64,000 bases of DNA from Dyella silvae (GCF_026421305.1 NZ_JAPJBQ010000002.1:248001-312000), one strand, 5' to 3'; shown: positions 7,578-17,350, counted from the stretch's first letter. Notes: generated from the sequence alone by a model not told the origin. Numbers and translations are program-made.

Positions 7578-9176
7578 TTAAGACACGCCCGCGCCGGGCA
7601 AAGTTTCGCCGAGGATGAGCGCGCTGGCCCGCTCGGCGATCATCACGACCGGCGCATTGGTATTGCCGCTCGGCAGGTTTGGCATGGCGGAGGCGTCCAC
7701 TACGCGCAAACCCTGCACGCCGCGCACGCGCAGTTCGCTGTCCACGGGCGCTGCGGCGTCGCTGCCCATTCGGCATGTACCTGCCGGGTGATAGATGGTC
7801 TCCGCCTTGCGGCGGATGAAGTCGGCGTACTCCGCGTCCGTGGTCAGTGTGCGCTCCGGAAAGACCGGGGCGCCGCGGTAGGCGTTGAACGCGGGCTGCG
7901 AAAGGATCTCGCGCGACAGGCGCGCGCATTCGATCATGCGCTGGAGGTCATGACCCTCCGGGTCGCCAAGGTAGTTGGCGTAGATCGCGATGGGCTGGCG
8001 CGGATCCGCCGAACGCAAGCGCAGCCGTCCCCTGCTGCGTGGGTGCAGGTAGCACGCGTGAACGGTATAGCCGTAGCCGGGCAGGCGATGGCGGCCATGA
8101 TCGTCGAGCAGGGCCGGCACGAAATGAAACTGCACGTCGCAGCGTTCGTCCGTGGCCAGACGGCTGCGCACGAAGCCGCCGCCTTCGGCCACGTTGGAGC
8201 TGCCCGGGCCATCGTGGTGGCGCAGGAAGCGCCAGCCTGCAGCCAGTTCGTTGAGATGATCGTAAGTGACCTTCTGCGTGCTGCCATCGAGCGTGCAGAT
8301 GTCCAGATGATCCTGCAGATGAGCGCCCACGTCGGGCAGGTCGGCGTGCACGGCAATGCCATGCTCGCGCAGATGATCCGCCGGTCCCACGCCGGAAAGC
8401 ATCAGTAGCTGCGGCGTGTTGATGGCGCCGCCGGCGAGGATGACTTCCCCGGCCTCCAGCACCGTCGAGTCACCCTGAAGCTGCACACCCACCGCACGCC
8501 CGTCGCGGATGACCACGCGGGCCACGGCCGCCTTGGTGCGCACTTCGAGGTTGGGACGTTGCCGCGCGGGTTGCAGGTACGCCACGGCAGTAGAGCAGCG
8601 CCGCCCATCGCGCTGCGTGACCTGATACAAACCGAAGCCTTCCTGCTGCGGGCCGTTGAAATCGCTATTGCGTGGAAAGCCCGCGCTGACACCGGCATCG
8701 ATAAAAGCGCTCGACAGCTCGTTGTGATAGCGCAGATCGCTGACCGAGAGCGGACCATCCGCCCCATGCAGCGCGCTGGCGCCACGCATGTTCTCCTCGC
8801 TGTGGATGAACCAGGGCAGCACGTGCTTCCACGACCAGCGCACGTCACCGGTGGCTTTGGCCCAGCGGTCGTAGTCACCCGGCACGCCGCGGATGTAGAT
8901 CATGGCGTTGATGGCGCTGGAACCGCCGAGCGTCTTGCCGCGCGGCCACCACAGGGTGCGGTTCTGCAACTGCGGTTCGGGTTCGGTGCGGTAGTTCCAG
9001 TTCAGATGACGGATGTTGGCCAGCCGCGCAATGCCGGCGGGCATATGGATCAGCGGATGCCAGTCGCTCGGACCTGCCTCGAGCAGTAACACGCGCTTGC
9101 CGCGATGGGCGCTCAATCGATGGGCAAGCACGCAGCCCGCAGAGCCTGCGCCAACGATGATGTAGTCGTACGTCAT
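7578..9176 (-). CDS. GMC-family FAD-dependent oxidoreductase (choline/alcohol dehydrogenase-like)
   Basis: The 532-residue protein starts with the dinucleotide fold YIIVGAGSAGCVLAHRL. It carries the GMC signatures RGKTLGGSSAINAMIYIRG (about residue 80) and GAINTPQLLMLSGVGP (about 255). It ends with HPAGTCRMGSD and DASAMPNLPSGNTNAPVVMIAERA, which hold the catalytic His/Asn region. By family knowledge it oxidises a primary alcohol (choline, aliphatic or aromatic alcohol) to an aldehyde using FAD. It resembles BetA/AlkJ but has no betB or betI neighbour, so choline is not implied. There is no signal peptide, so it is probably cytoplasmic or membrane-peripheral. It is divergent from the transporter at 9291. 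Confidence 0.9.
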   Translation of the reverse strand: MTYDYIIVGAGSAGCVLAHRLSAHRGKRVLLLEAGPSDWHPLIHMPAGIARLANIRHLNWNYRTEPEPQLQNRTLWWPRGKTLGGSSAINAMIYIRGVPGDYDRWAKATGDVRWSWKHVLPWFIHSEENMRGASALHGADGPLSVSDLRYHNELSSAFIDAGVSAGFPRNSDFNGPQQEGFGLYQVTQRDGRRCSTAVAYLQPARQRPNLEVRTKAAVARVVIRDGRAVGVQLQGDSTVLEAGEVILAGGAINTPQLLMLSGVGPADHLREHGIAVHADLPDVGAHLQDHLDICTLDGSTQKVTYDHLNELAAGWRFLRHHDGPGSSNVAEGGGFVRSRLATDERCDVQFHFVPALLDDHGRHRLPGYGYTVHACYLHPRSRGRLRLRSADPRQPIAIYANYLGDPEGHDLQRMIECARLSREILSQPAFNAYRGAPVFPERTLTTDAEYADFIRRKAETIYHPAGTCRMGSDAAAPVDSELRVRGVQGLRVVDASAMPNLPSGNTNAPVVMIAERASALILGETLPGAGVS

Positions 9177-9290
9177 GCTTTCCCCTGCCCATGACTGTCA
9201 TGACAGCATGCTAGTCTGTTTGCGCTTGTTTATAGTCGCCGGGCCACGCCGCGCCTATGAACAGGCCTGTCCCCCACGCTGGAAACGCCG

Positions 9291-10607
9291 GTGAATACCC
9301 CCCGACCTGCCGCAGCGAACGAAGGCCTTTCATCGATCCTTTCGATCGTCGCCTTCTTCTTCGTGATGATGGCGTACTACATCATCCGGCCTGTACGCGA
9401 ACAGCTCATTGGAGCCGTCGGCTCGAAGGAACTGCCGTTGTTCTACGGCATCACCTTCGTGGTCATGCTTCTGATGACACCTGCCTTCGGCGCCATGGTG
9501 GCGCGCTTTCCGCGCAAGCGGCTGCTAGGCTGGAGCTATAGCTTTTTCATTCTCTGCCTGATCGCGTTCGTGCCGGCGTTCGTCCTGCAGGATCGCATCG
9601 GGGCGCGCCTGCTCGGCGCGGTGTTCTTCGTCTGGGTGAGCGTGTTCAACGTGTTCGTGGTGTCGCTGTTCTGGAGCCTCATGGCCGACATCTTCCAGAG
9701 CGCGCAGGCCAGGCGGGTGTTTTCCATCATCGCGCTGGGTGGCATGGCGGGCGCTGTCTGTGGCCCGGGATTCGGCAAGCTGCTGGTGGGTGTGATCGGT
9801 GTGCCGGCGTTGTTGATCGTGTCAGCCGTGGCTTTGCTCGTCGCGCTGGGGTTGCTGATCACCTTGTCTACGCGCCACGACCATTGCTCTCCCGGCGCCC
9901 ACGACGAAGCAGTCGGCGGTTCCCTGTGGGCCGGTATCAAAGAACTGTGGACGCGCCCCTTCCTGCGTTACATGGCGATACTGATCGTGCTGGGCGACGG
10001 CATCGGCACGCTGGCTTACGCGCTGATGGCGGACTACACCAACACGCACTATCCGGACCGCGTCGCCAGGACCAACTTCTATTACAACCTCGATCTGGCC
10101 ACCAATCTGCTGGGCGCGCTGTTGCAGCTGACGCTCACCCGCTGGCTGCTGGTGCGCAAGGGCGCGGTCTGGGGGCTGGTGGTGCCGTCGCTGGTCAATC
10201 TCGCACTGTTGTTGCTGGTGGTCGTGCTTGGCATTGGCAACCTCAACATGTTCGGTCTGGCGGTGCCCATGCTCGCGATCATGATGGTCGGGACGCGAGG
10301 TTTTGCCTATGGCATGACCAAGCCGGTATCCGATGCGCTCTACACCCGCGTTCCGCGCGAGACGCGCTACAAGGGCAAGAACTTCGTGGAGACGGCCATC
10401 TGGCGTTTTGGCGATTTGGCCGTTACCAGCGGCGTCACGTTGCTGGCGTCGCTGGGCGTCGCCGTGACCGGCATGGCCGGTATCGGCGCTGGCGTCGCTG
10501 TGCTGGCCGCCTGGGTGGCTGCGCGCGCCGGACGTTCGCCTGACCTGCTGCCGGAGCAGCAGGTGGCGTCAGCGAGTGCCGGGCGGGCAGGTACCGCGGA
10601 GGCCTGA
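9291..10607 (+). CDS. Multi-pass transporter, MFS/ATP:ADP-translocase-like
   Basis: The 438-residue protein has about 12 predicted hydrophobic segments. The N-terminal stretch FFFVMMAYYIIRPVREQLIGAVG resembles the start of nucleotide-transporter-like (Tlc/AAA) proteins within the MFS fold, which are also found in free-living Xanthomonadales. A substrate cannot be assigned. Translation starts at GTG 9291; an ATG 34 nt upstream is in another frame. It lies divergent from the GMC oxidoreductase with 114 nt between. The next gene is convergent, so it is probably monocistronic. Confidence 0.75.
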   Translation: MNTPRPAAANEGLSSILSIVAFFFVMMAYYIIRPVREQLIGAVGSKELPLFYGITFVVMLLMTPAFGAMVARFPRKRLLGWSYSFFILCLIAFVPAFVLQDRIGARLLGAVFFVWVSVFNVFVVSLFWSLMADIFQSAQARRVFSIIALGGMAGAVCGPGFGKLLVGVIGVPALLIVSAVALLVALGLLITLSTRHDHCSPGAHDEAVGGSLWAGIKELWTRPFLRYMAILIVLGDGIGTLAYALMADYTNTHYPDRVARTNFYYNLDLATNLLGALLQLTLTRWLLVRKGAVWGLVVPSLVNLALLLLVVVLGIGNLNMFGLAVPMLAIMMVGTRGFAYGMTKPVSDALYTRVPRETRYKGKNFVETAIWRFGDLAVTSGVTLLASLGVAVTGMAGIGAGVAVLAAWVAARAGRSPDLLPEQQVASASAGRAGTAEA

Positions 10608-10627
10608 CCGCCGCTCGCGGTGAATGG

Positions 10628-11056
10628 TCAGCTGGTGATGTAGCGTTGCAGCTGTTCGATCTGCTCGGCCTGCGCGTCGATCACTTCCTTCACCAGGTCG
10701 CCAATCGAAATGACGCCTATCACGCGCTCGCCAGTCACCACCGGAAGGTGGCGAATGCGGCTATCGGTGCACAGGCGCATGCAGTCGAACACATCCGTAT
10801 CCGGCCCCACGGTGAGGGCAGGACTGCTCATGATCTCCGAGACCGCGGTCTGTGCCGAGGAGCGGCCTTGCAGGATCACCTTGCGCGCGTAGTCGCGCTC
10901 GGAAACGATGCCTACCAGCCGTTCGCCGCGCATCACCAGCAGCGCGCCGACGCGGCGCTCCGCCATGTGCTTGATCGCTTCGAGTACGGGCGCGTCCGGT
11001 GCGATGCTGAAAATGTCGCTGCCCTTGCCTTCCAGCAAATGCTTGACTTGGCGCAT
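10628..11056 (-). CDS. Tandem CBS-domain protein
   Basis: The 142-residue protein consists of two CBS motifs (about residues 8-62 and 72-130), with GALLVMRGERLVGIVSERDYARKVI and IRHLPVVTGERVIGVISIGDLVK. CBS pairs sense adenine nucleotides or SAM. As a stand-alone protein it would act as a regulatory module; no partner is evident. I chose ATG 11056 because GGGAGG sits 7 nt upstream. A GTG at 11071 is in frame but would overlap that Shine-Dalgarno. Confidence 0.88.
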   Translation of the reverse strand: MRQVKHLLEGKGSDIFSIAPDAPVLEAIKHMAERRVGALLVMRGERLVGIVSERDYARKVILQGRSSAQTAVSEIMSSPALTVGPDTDVFDCMRLCTDSRIRHLPVVTGERVIGVISIGDLVKEVIDAQAEQIEQLQRYITS

Positions 11057-11162
11057 GCTTGAACCTCCCACGCGGCCGCGGAAGAGCCGCAGGTGGCCAG
11101 TCTAGCGCCGCCGCGTCGACGTGGTGTTGGCCGGATGTGAAGCGCCGCTTTCAGCCGTCCGT

Positions 11163-12104
11163 TCAGGGCCTGCTGCCGCGCGGCCGTCGTTGCTCTTCAA
11201 TGAAATACAGCGGCCGCTGCTTGCTTTCGGAGTAGTTGCGGCCCAGGTATTCGCCGATCACGCCCAATCCCAGCAGCTGAATGCCGCCGAGAAACAGGAT
11301 CACCACCATCAGCGACGGATAGCCGTGCACGGGATCGCCAAACAGCGCGGCCTTGCCAAACACCCACAGACCGTAGAGAAAGGCCAGCACGGACGACAGC
11401 AGCCCGATCCACGTCGCCAGCTTGAGCGGTGCAGTGGAAAACGACGTGAAGCCCTCGATGGCCAGTTGCATCAGCCGCCAGTAGTTCCACTTGGTCGAGC
11501 CGGCCTGTCGTGGTTCGCGCAGGTAATAGACGGCTGTTTGACGGTAACCGATCCAGGCGAACAGGCCCTTCATGAAGCGCTGGCGCTCACGCAGCTGGCG
11601 CAGGGCGTCCAGGGCGCGTCGTGACAACAGGCGGAAGTCGCCGGTGTCTCGGGGCACGGCGATATCGGACATGCGCTCCATGCTGCGATAGAACAAGGCT
11701 GAGGTAAGCCGTTTGAAACCGGTTTCGCCAGCACGCGCCGTGCGGGTGGCGTACACCACGTCAAAGCCGGCGCGCCATTGTTCTACCAGCGAAGGAATCA
11801 GCTCGGGCGGATCCTGCAGGTCGGCATCGATCACCACCGCAGCGTCCGCGTCGACGTGGTCGAGGCCGGCCGTCAGTGCGGCCTCCTTGCCGAAGTTGCG
11901 CGAGAGCTTCAATGCGCCGGTGCGGGCATCCCGCGCGGCCAGCGCTTCGATCAGGGCCCAGGTGGCGTCGCTGCTGCCGTCATCGACATAAAGAACGTCG
12001 CAATCCAGCGGCAGCTCGTCGAGGACGCGGCTCAGGCGACCGTGAAAGGTCTCCAGCACGGCGGCTTCGTTGTAAGCGGGCACGACAACAGTCAGGCGTG
12101 GCAT
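11163..12104 (-). CDS. Family 2 glycosyltransferase, polyprenyl-phosphate sugar transferase type (GtrB/DPM1-like)
   Basis: The 313-residue protein begins with the GT-A fold motif LTVVVPAYNEAAVLETF. It has DDGSSDAT and DADLQDPPE (the metal-binding DxD-like site) and the KLSRNFGKEAALTAGLDH signature. It ends with two transmembrane helices (about 232-255 and 272-295) and a cytoplasmic NYSESKQRPLY tail. Enzymes of this type move glucose, mannose or aminoarabinose from UDP/GDP-sugar to undecaprenyl phosphate at the inner membrane. The neighbours (CBS protein, mtgA) do not identify the sugar. No flippase (GtrA) is adjacent. Confidence 0.88.
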   Translation of the reverse strand: MPRLTVVVPAYNEAAVLETFHGRLSRVLDELPLDCDVLYVDDGSSDATWALIEALAARDARTGALKLSRNFGKEAALTAGLDHVDADAAVVIDADLQDPPELIPSLVEQWRAGFDVVYATRTARAGETGFKRLTSALFYRSMERMSDIAVPRDTGDFRLLSRRALDALRQLRERQRFMKGLFAWIGYRQTAVYYLREPRQAGSTKWNYWRLMQLAIEGFTSFSTAPLKLATWIGLLSSVLAFLYGLWVFGKAALFGDPVHGYPSLMVVILFLGGIQLLGLGVIGEYLGRNYSESKQRPLYFIEEQRRPRGSRP

Positions 12105-12189
12105 GGGCGGCGCAAGGGTTCCCCGGAGAACGGCCGAATGCTAGTGCAAGCGCAAGCCTGCGGCGAGCATCAGCATGCTTGAACCCTTG

Positions 12190-12930
12190 TCAGCGGCGGC
12201 GGGTATCGCGCGGCAGGCGATTGCTTTCCAGGTAGCCTGGGCCGCCCAGTTGGGCCATCTGTTGCTGAATCCAGTTGGCTCGCCCCTGCACATACGCCGT
12301 GGGGCGATCCGCGTGGAAACGGCGTGGGCTGGGCAGCACTGCCGCCAATCGCGCTGCCTGGGCCGGCGTCAGCCGTGAGGGCGGCACATGGAAGAACGTG
12401 TCGCTGGCGGCGCCCACGCCATAGATGCCATCGCCCAGCTCCGCGATGTTCATATACATCTCGAGAATGCGCTGCTTGGGCCAGGTCAGCTCGATCAGCA
12501 CCGTGAAGTACGCCTCCAGACCCTTGCGTACAAAACTGCGCCCGTTCCACAGGAACAGGTTCTTGGCGGTCTGCTGGCTGATGGTGCTGGCGCCGCGCAG
12601 GCGCCGGCCTTCGTCGGCCGCGTCCATGGCGTCCTGGATGGAATCGAAATCGAACCCGTGGTGGAACGGAAATTTCTGGTCCTCGCCAGCCACCATCGCC
12701 AACGGTACATAAGGCGAGACCTGGTTCCAGGGCACCCAGCGGTGTTGCAAGCGGAAACCCGTCTCGCCATGCAGCAGCGCGCCGACCTGACGTTCCATCA
12801 TCACGGCCGAGGTCAGCGGCGGCACAAAGCGCAGTGTGAGTACCACCAGCCAGCTCAGCACCAGCCAGGACAGCAGCAACAGGGCAAACAGGCGCAGCAG
12901 GCGGGCAAGCAGCGGGCGTCGTGAGGTCAT
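12190..12930 (-). CDS. mtgA: Monofunctional biosynthetic peptidoglycan transglycosylase
   Basis: The 246-residue protein has one N-terminal membrane anchor (about residues 12-35) followed by a GT51 domain. Its motifs are AMVAGEDQKFPFHHGFD (with the catalytic Glu), RGASTISQQTAKNLFLW, RKGLEAYFTVLIE and KQRILEMYMNIAELGDGIYGV. It polymerises lipid II into glycan strands on the outer face of the inner membrane and lacks a transpeptidase domain. Length and motif order are typical. It precedes the glycosyltransferase on the same strand by 85 nt. Confidence 0.95.
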   Translation of the reverse strand: MTSRRPLLARLLRLFALLLLSWLVLSWLVVLTLRFVPPLTSAVMMERQVGALLHGETGFRLQHRWVPWNQVSPYVPLAMVAGEDQKFPFHHGFDFDSIQDAMDAADEGRRLRGASTISQQTAKNLFLWNGRSFVRKGLEAYFTVLIELTWPKQRILEMYMNIAELGDGIYGVGAASDTFFHVPPSRLTPAQAARLAAVLPSPRRFHADRPTAYVQGRANWIQQQMAQLGGPGYLESNRLPRDTRRR

Positions 12931-13061
12931 GGCGGCGCGTGATCGAAATTGGCGGCAGTATACGTGCCGGTCTCATCGCCCCCGATGCCCCGTGCCGGCG
13001 GTCGTTGAGCCGGGGTGCAGGCGACCCCATGTAGGGGTATTGCTCTTGAGAGGTCCATTCC

Positions 13062-13961
13062 GTGGAAACCGTGCTTGTTGAAGATGTGCTGCACCGCTTC
13101 ATGCTCGAACGTGCGGGCGTGCGTGGCGTGCTGGTCCGGCTGGGGCCGGCCTGGCGCGAGGTCGCCGGCCGCTCAGCGTACCCCGCCTTGTTGCGCTCGG
13201 TCCTCGGCCAGACTCTGGCAGCCAGCGCGTTGCTTACCGGCAACATCAAGCTGGAAGGCTCGCTCTCGGTCGAATTGAAGAGCGGTGGTCCGCTGCGTCT
13301 GCTGTTTGCCGAATGCACCGACCAGGGCCGCCTGCGCGGTCTGGCGCGCTGGACCGATCCGCTGCCAGAGACACTCGATCTTGCGGCGCTGCCCAAAGCC
13401 ATCATGGCCATCACCATCGGCAACGCTGAGCGCGGGCAGCGCTACCAGGGCCTGGTCGATCTGCAGCACCCTGACCTTGCCTCGGCACTGGAGAACTACT
13501 TCAGCCAGTCCGAACAGCTGCCGGCGCGCATCGTGCTGGCCGCCGACGGCGAGCACGCGGTGGGTCTGATGCTGCAGAAGTTGCCCGACGAAGGTGGTCA
13601 CGACGCGGTCGAGGACGAAGATGCCTGGACGCGCATCCAGCACCTCACCGCCACGCTGGGCGATGAGGAGCTGCTGGCCACGTCGCCCGAGCAGTTGCTC
13701 TTCCGGCTCTATCACGAAGAGTCCGTGCGCCTGTTCGAGCCGCGCCCGCTGGCGTTCGGCTGCAGTTGTACACGTGAGCGCGTGGAGAACGTATTGCGCT
13801 CGCTGGGTCGCGATGAAGTCGAAGCGGCGCTGGAGGCGCGTGATGGCGAGATCGAAGTGATCTGCGAGTTCTGTGCGCAGCGCTATACGTTCGATCGTAT
13901 CGACGCGGAGCACCTGCTCAGCGTGAGCGCCGCAGCGAATGCGCCGACGACGGCGCAGTAA
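13062..13961 (+). CDS. hslO: Redox-regulated holdase chaperone Hsp33
   Basis: The 299-residue protein starts at GTG 13062 with GAGAGG about 9 nt upstream. The N-terminal domain contains RFMLERAGVRGVLVRLG. The C-terminus has the zinc-binding pairs CSC (in FGCSCTRERVENVL) and CEFC (in VICEFCAQRYTFD), the four cysteines that act as the redox switch. By family knowledge, oxidation by HOCl or peroxide with unfolding releases zinc and activates holdase function in the cytoplasm. The gene stands alone and ends in a strong terminator. Confidence 0.96.
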   Translation: METVLVEDVLHRFMLERAGVRGVLVRLGPAWREVAGRSAYPALLRSVLGQTLAASALLTGNIKLEGSLSVELKSGGPLRLLFAECTDQGRLRGLARWTDPLPETLDLAALPKAIMAITIGNAERGQRYQGLVDLQHPDLASALENYFSQSEQLPARIVLAADGEHAVGLMLQKLPDEGGHDAVEDEDAWTRIQHLTATLGDEELLATSPEQLLFRLYHEESVRLFEPRPLAFGCSCTRERVENVLRSLGRDEVEAALEARDGEIEVICEFCAQRYTFDRIDAEHLLSVSAAANAPTTAQ

Positions 13962-13984
13962 GCTTTCGTTCCGCTGCACTTGAG

Positions 13985-14016
13985 AAGCCGGCCAGAGTTT
14001 GGCCGGCTTTTCTTTT
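13985..14016 (+). terminator. Rho-independent terminator after hslO
   Basis: The 9-bp stem AAGCCGGCC / GGCCGGCTT (13985-13993 / 14001-14009) is followed by TTTTCTTTT. Confidence 0.9.
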
Positions 14017-14019
14017 GCG

Positions 14020-14147
14020 CGTCATTCCGGCGCAGGCCGGAATCCAGTTGAGTCAGCATGGGGTTTTCGCGACCCACCAAGCGCTGATCGCTTTTCGCGA
14101 TAACCCTTTCGTGCCGCCACTGGATTCCGGCCTGCGCCGGAATGACG
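14020..14147. repeat. Paired REP-type palindrome element, copy 1
   Basis: Two 28-nt arms (14020-14047 and 14120-14147) are exact reverse complements. Each arm is itself a palindrome around ATTCCGGC-GCAG-GCCGGAAT. Inside lie a second pair of arms (GGGTTTTCGCGA and TCGCGATAACCC). The same arms occur at 55242-55372. This is the layout of REP pairs (BIMEs) common between genes in Xanthomonads and Pseudomonads. Confidence 0.85.
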
Positions 14148-14183
14148 GCAAAAAGCGGAATTCTTTTGAGCGAGATAGCCCGC

Positions 14184-17084
14184 TCAGGGCAACGCGAAGT
14201 GATGCTCGCGCTGCAGCCACACCTCGGCCATTTTCGGCGTGGCAAACAGGAAGCCCTGTCCAAAACGGCAACCGATGCGCAACAGCGCCTGGCGCTGATC
14301 CTCGTCCTCGATACCTTCGGCAATCACCTGCATCTGCAGTGAATTGGCCAGGGCCTGAATAGCGCGCACCACGGCCGCACCGTGGCCGCCTTCGCGCGGC
14401 AGTTCGACGATGAAGGAGCGGTCGATCTTCAGCGTTTCGATGGGGTACTGATGCAGATAGCTCAGCGATGAGTAGCCCGTGCCGAAATCGTCCAGCGCAA
14501 TGCTAACGCCCTGCGAGCGCAGGTTGTCGAGCATGCGCTTCACCTGGATGGCGTTCTCCAGCAACGCACGCTCGGTCACCTCGATACGCAGACAGCGCGG
14601 CGGCAGGCGGTGGGACTGAATGAGATCCAGCAGGCGCTTGTCCAGATCCGGCGAGCGGAAGTGGCGGCCTGACACGTTGATACTGACGAAGCCATCGCTA
14701 CCCGCCAAAGCCTCCGCTTGCGCGCAGACCTGGTCGAAAATCTGCCAGTCGATGCTTTCCGAACAGCCGCTTTCCTCGGCCACGGCAAGGAAGTCGGCAG
14801 GCGTCAGCAGGCCGCGATCGGGGTGGCGCCAGCGCAGCAGGGCTTCATAGCCGACGGTTCGGCCCGTCTGCAGCGCCACGATGGGCTGGTAGAACGGCAC
14901 GAACTCGTTGCGGCTCAGCGCGCGGCGCAGATCGCCTTCCATCTCCAGCAAGGACAGCGCTTCGCGGCGCAGGCGATCGTCGAACACTGCAGCACGGTGG
15001 CGGCCTTCGTCCTTTGCGCGGTACATGGCGGCATCGGCGTCACGCAGCAACTCTTCCGGGCGCTGGTAATGCGGACTCGGCAGGGCGATGCCAATCGATG
15101 CGGAAGTGAAGATCTCCTTGGCACCGAGCCGGAACGGCGTCTGCAGCTCGTCGATGATGCGTTCGGCGATCAACAGCGCCATCTTTGGATCGGTGATGCC
15201 TTCGGCCAGCACCGCAAATTCGTCGCCGCCAAGGCGCGCCACCACGTCGCGAGTTTTCAGGCAGGCGCGAATACGCCCGCCGACCTGGAACAGCAGGTCG
15301 TCGCCGACCAGATGGCCCACCGAGTCGTTGATGACTTTGAAACGGTCCAGATCGATGAACAGCACGGCGAACAGTTCCTGCGCATCACCGTGATAGCGCT
15401 GCAGCGCCTGTTCCAGACGTTGCAGCAGCAGGGTGCGGTTAGGCAGGCCGGTCAGTGAGTCGTGCAGGGTTTCGTACTTGAGCCGGCGTTCCACACGTTC
15501 GCGCTCGGCAATCTGCTCGCGCAGGTCGCGGTTGGCCAGCGCCAGTGCGCGCGTGCGCTCGGTAACGCGGCGTTCGAGGCTGGCATAGGCCTGCTTCAGC
15601 GATTCGGTGGTGTGCTTGCGTTGCAGCGCGTTGGCTACGTGATAGCCGACGAAGGTCAGCAGCTCCTGGTCGCGCACGTCATAGGTGTGCTCGGGCGAAT
15701 AGCTCTGTACCGCCAACACACCCATGGCGCGGTCGCCCCAGATCAGCGGCACGCCCAGCCAGCACACCGAGCGCGAGCCACGATGCGTGACTTCACCCTG
15801 CAGCTGCAGCCGGTCGAACTCATCCGGGTCTGCCAGCAACGGCTTGGCATGACGCAGCACGTACTCGGTGACGCCGCGGCCGTGCGCGCGTGGCAGGCGC
15901 ACGGTATCGAACTCGTCGACGGAGTAGGGGAAGCTCAGCGTCTTCTGCTCTTCATCCAGCAGCGCGATGTAGAAGTTGCGCGCGTAGAGCAGGCCGCCAA
16001 TGACGCGGTGAACGGCGGCATAGAAGTTATCCAGACTCTCCGAGGCATTGGCCAACTCGGCGATGCGGAACAGGGCCGCCTGCAAGCGCTCGCCGCGCTG
16101 GCGCTGCAGCACCTGCTGGCGCAGTACGCGATTGGCCTCGCGCAACGCGGCGGTGCGGCTGGAGACGCGACGTTCCAGTTCTTCGTGCGCCTCGCGCCGT
16201 TCCAGCGCGGTCTGCACGTGTTTGGCGACATAGCTCAGCAATTCACGATCATGCTGGGTGTAGTGCGTGTCTTCGCGATAGCTCTGCATCACGATGCCGC
16301 CCACCACGCGGCCGTCGCGCAACAGCGGCACGCCGAGCCAGTGCTCGCACACCGGCCCCAGCAGCACGAAACGGCCCTTGAACTGTTCGGTCAGTTCGGC
16401 GACCGAACCCATGATGGCCTGGCCGGACTGCAGCAGGTTCCAGGTGAGGCTGTGACGCATCTCCTGTAACGGCACCGCCTCGTCGGGCGACGGCGGTTCC
16501 TTGTCCATGGTGTCGACGTAGTACGGGAAGCGCACCGTATCGGTGGCGGCGTCGTACAGCGCGATATAGAAATTTTCCGCGTACATCAGGCTGCCGAGAA
16601 TCGCGTGCAGCGAGTGCATCATCTCGGTCATGTTGTGCTCGGCGCCGGCCTGATCGGCGATGGCGTAGAGCGCGCGCTGCAGGCGCTCGGCCAGCGCAAG
16701 GCGCGAGATGGCTTCGTACAAGCGTGATGTCTCTGCCAGCTGACGCAGACGAGACGCCGCGAGACGGCCCAGCCAGGCCAGCTGGCTTTGCAGTGCCTCA
16801 GTGGCCGTGTCGGCGGGGAGCTCAAGTATTAAAGAGCGGAGCCCCTGTGGATCTTCGGCCAGATCCCATTGCACGCAATGGGCGTTAGATGGGACCTCGT
16901 CGCCCAGCAGGTGCCAGTGCAAGCGGCCGCCGATGCCCATGTCGCCCAGCATCGCCTCGCAGATTTCAAGCACGCTGGCAGCATCCGTCGCGCGGAAAAG
17001 GCGCTCTACGGCCGCATGCATGGCCGCGACATGGCTGTCTGCAGGCCAGGGCGCAGGCGTGTTGCTGGAAGGCACCGAAGTCAT
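14184..17084 (-). CDS. Dual GAF, GGDEF and EAL cyclic-di-GMP protein
   Basis: The 966-residue cytoplasmic protein has two related GAF domains (about residues 130-295 and 335-490). Each is followed by a short coiled coil (ERRVSSRTAALREAN; ERRVTERTRALALAN). A diguanylate cyclase domain (about 535-700) has an intact GGDEF at 619-623, and an EAL phosphodiesterase domain (about 715-960) has intact YEALLRW. The GGDEF domain lacks the RxxD inhibitory site (KTRD instead), so product feedback may be absent. Both output motifs are intact, so either activity is possible. The GAFs probably sense a small molecule or mediate dimerisation. There are no membrane segments. It is a single gene divergent from the gene at 17351. 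Confidence 0.92.
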   Translation of the reverse strand: MTSVPSSNTPAPWPADSHVAAMHAAVERLFRATDAASVLEICEAMLGDMGIGGRLHWHLLGDEVPSNAHCVQWDLAEDPQGLRSLILELPADTATEALQSQLAWLGRLAASRLRQLAETSRLYEAISRLALAERLQRALYAIADQAGAEHNMTEMMHSLHAILGSLMYAENFYIALYDAATDTVRFPYYVDTMDKEPPSPDEAVPLQEMRHSLTWNLLQSGQAIMGSVAELTEQFKGRFVLLGPVCEHWLGVPLLRDGRVVGGIVMQSYREDTHYTQHDRELLSYVAKHVQTALERREAHEELERRVSSRTAALREANRVLRQQVLQRQRGERLQAALFRIAELANASESLDNFYAAVHRVIGGLLYARNFYIALLDEEQKTLSFPYSVDEFDTVRLPRAHGRGVTEYVLRHAKPLLADPDEFDRLQLQGEVTHRGSRSVCWLGVPLIWGDRAMGVLAVQSYSPEHTYDVRDQELLTFVGYHVANALQRKHTTESLKQAYASLERRVTERTRALALANRDLREQIAERERVERRLKYETLHDSLTGLPNRTLLLQRLEQALQRYHGDAQELFAVLFIDLDRFKVINDSVGHLVGDDLLFQVGGRIRACLKTRDVVARLGGDEFAVLAEGITDPKMALLIAERIIDELQTPFRLGAKEIFTSASIGIALPSPHYQRPEELLRDADAAMYRAKDEGRHRAAVFDDRLRREALSLLEMEGDLRRALSRNEFVPFYQPIVALQTGRTVGYEALLRWRHPDRGLLTPADFLAVAEESGCSESIDWQIFDQVCAQAEALAGSDGFVSINVSGRHFRSPDLDKRLLDLIQSHRLPPRCLRIEVTERALLENAIQVKRMLDNLRSQGVSIALDDFGTGYSSLSYLHQYPIETLKIDRSFIVELPREGGHGAAVVRAIQALANSLQMQVIAEGIEDEDQRQALLRIGCRFGQGFLFATPKMAEVWLQREHHFALP

Positions 17085-17350
17085 CAGTCGAAGGCTGATC
17101 CGTGCGTAGTCGACAAAGGCGACTATATAGCGACTCTGTTCAGCTTTGTCGCTGCCTATTTCACCCGCCGGGAACTGAACGGCGACGGCGATGTCAAAAT
17201 TTCGTGATTCCGGGGATCCGGACCTATGTCACAAAGGCCGTATTTGGGTGTTAGCAAAAAGTAAAACGTGGTATTCTTCAGGCGTAAATCGTCTCTGGGA
17301 GGGGGCGACTACCATCCCGCCCTAACGGTACCGCGGAGGTTTTCGCGTAC

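Noticed and set aside
7402-7929. N-terminal extension of the serine hydrolase into the GMC gene
   Set aside because: Arg-rich nonsense composition. A clean signal peptide starts at 7401, and the upstream part overlaps a real gene.
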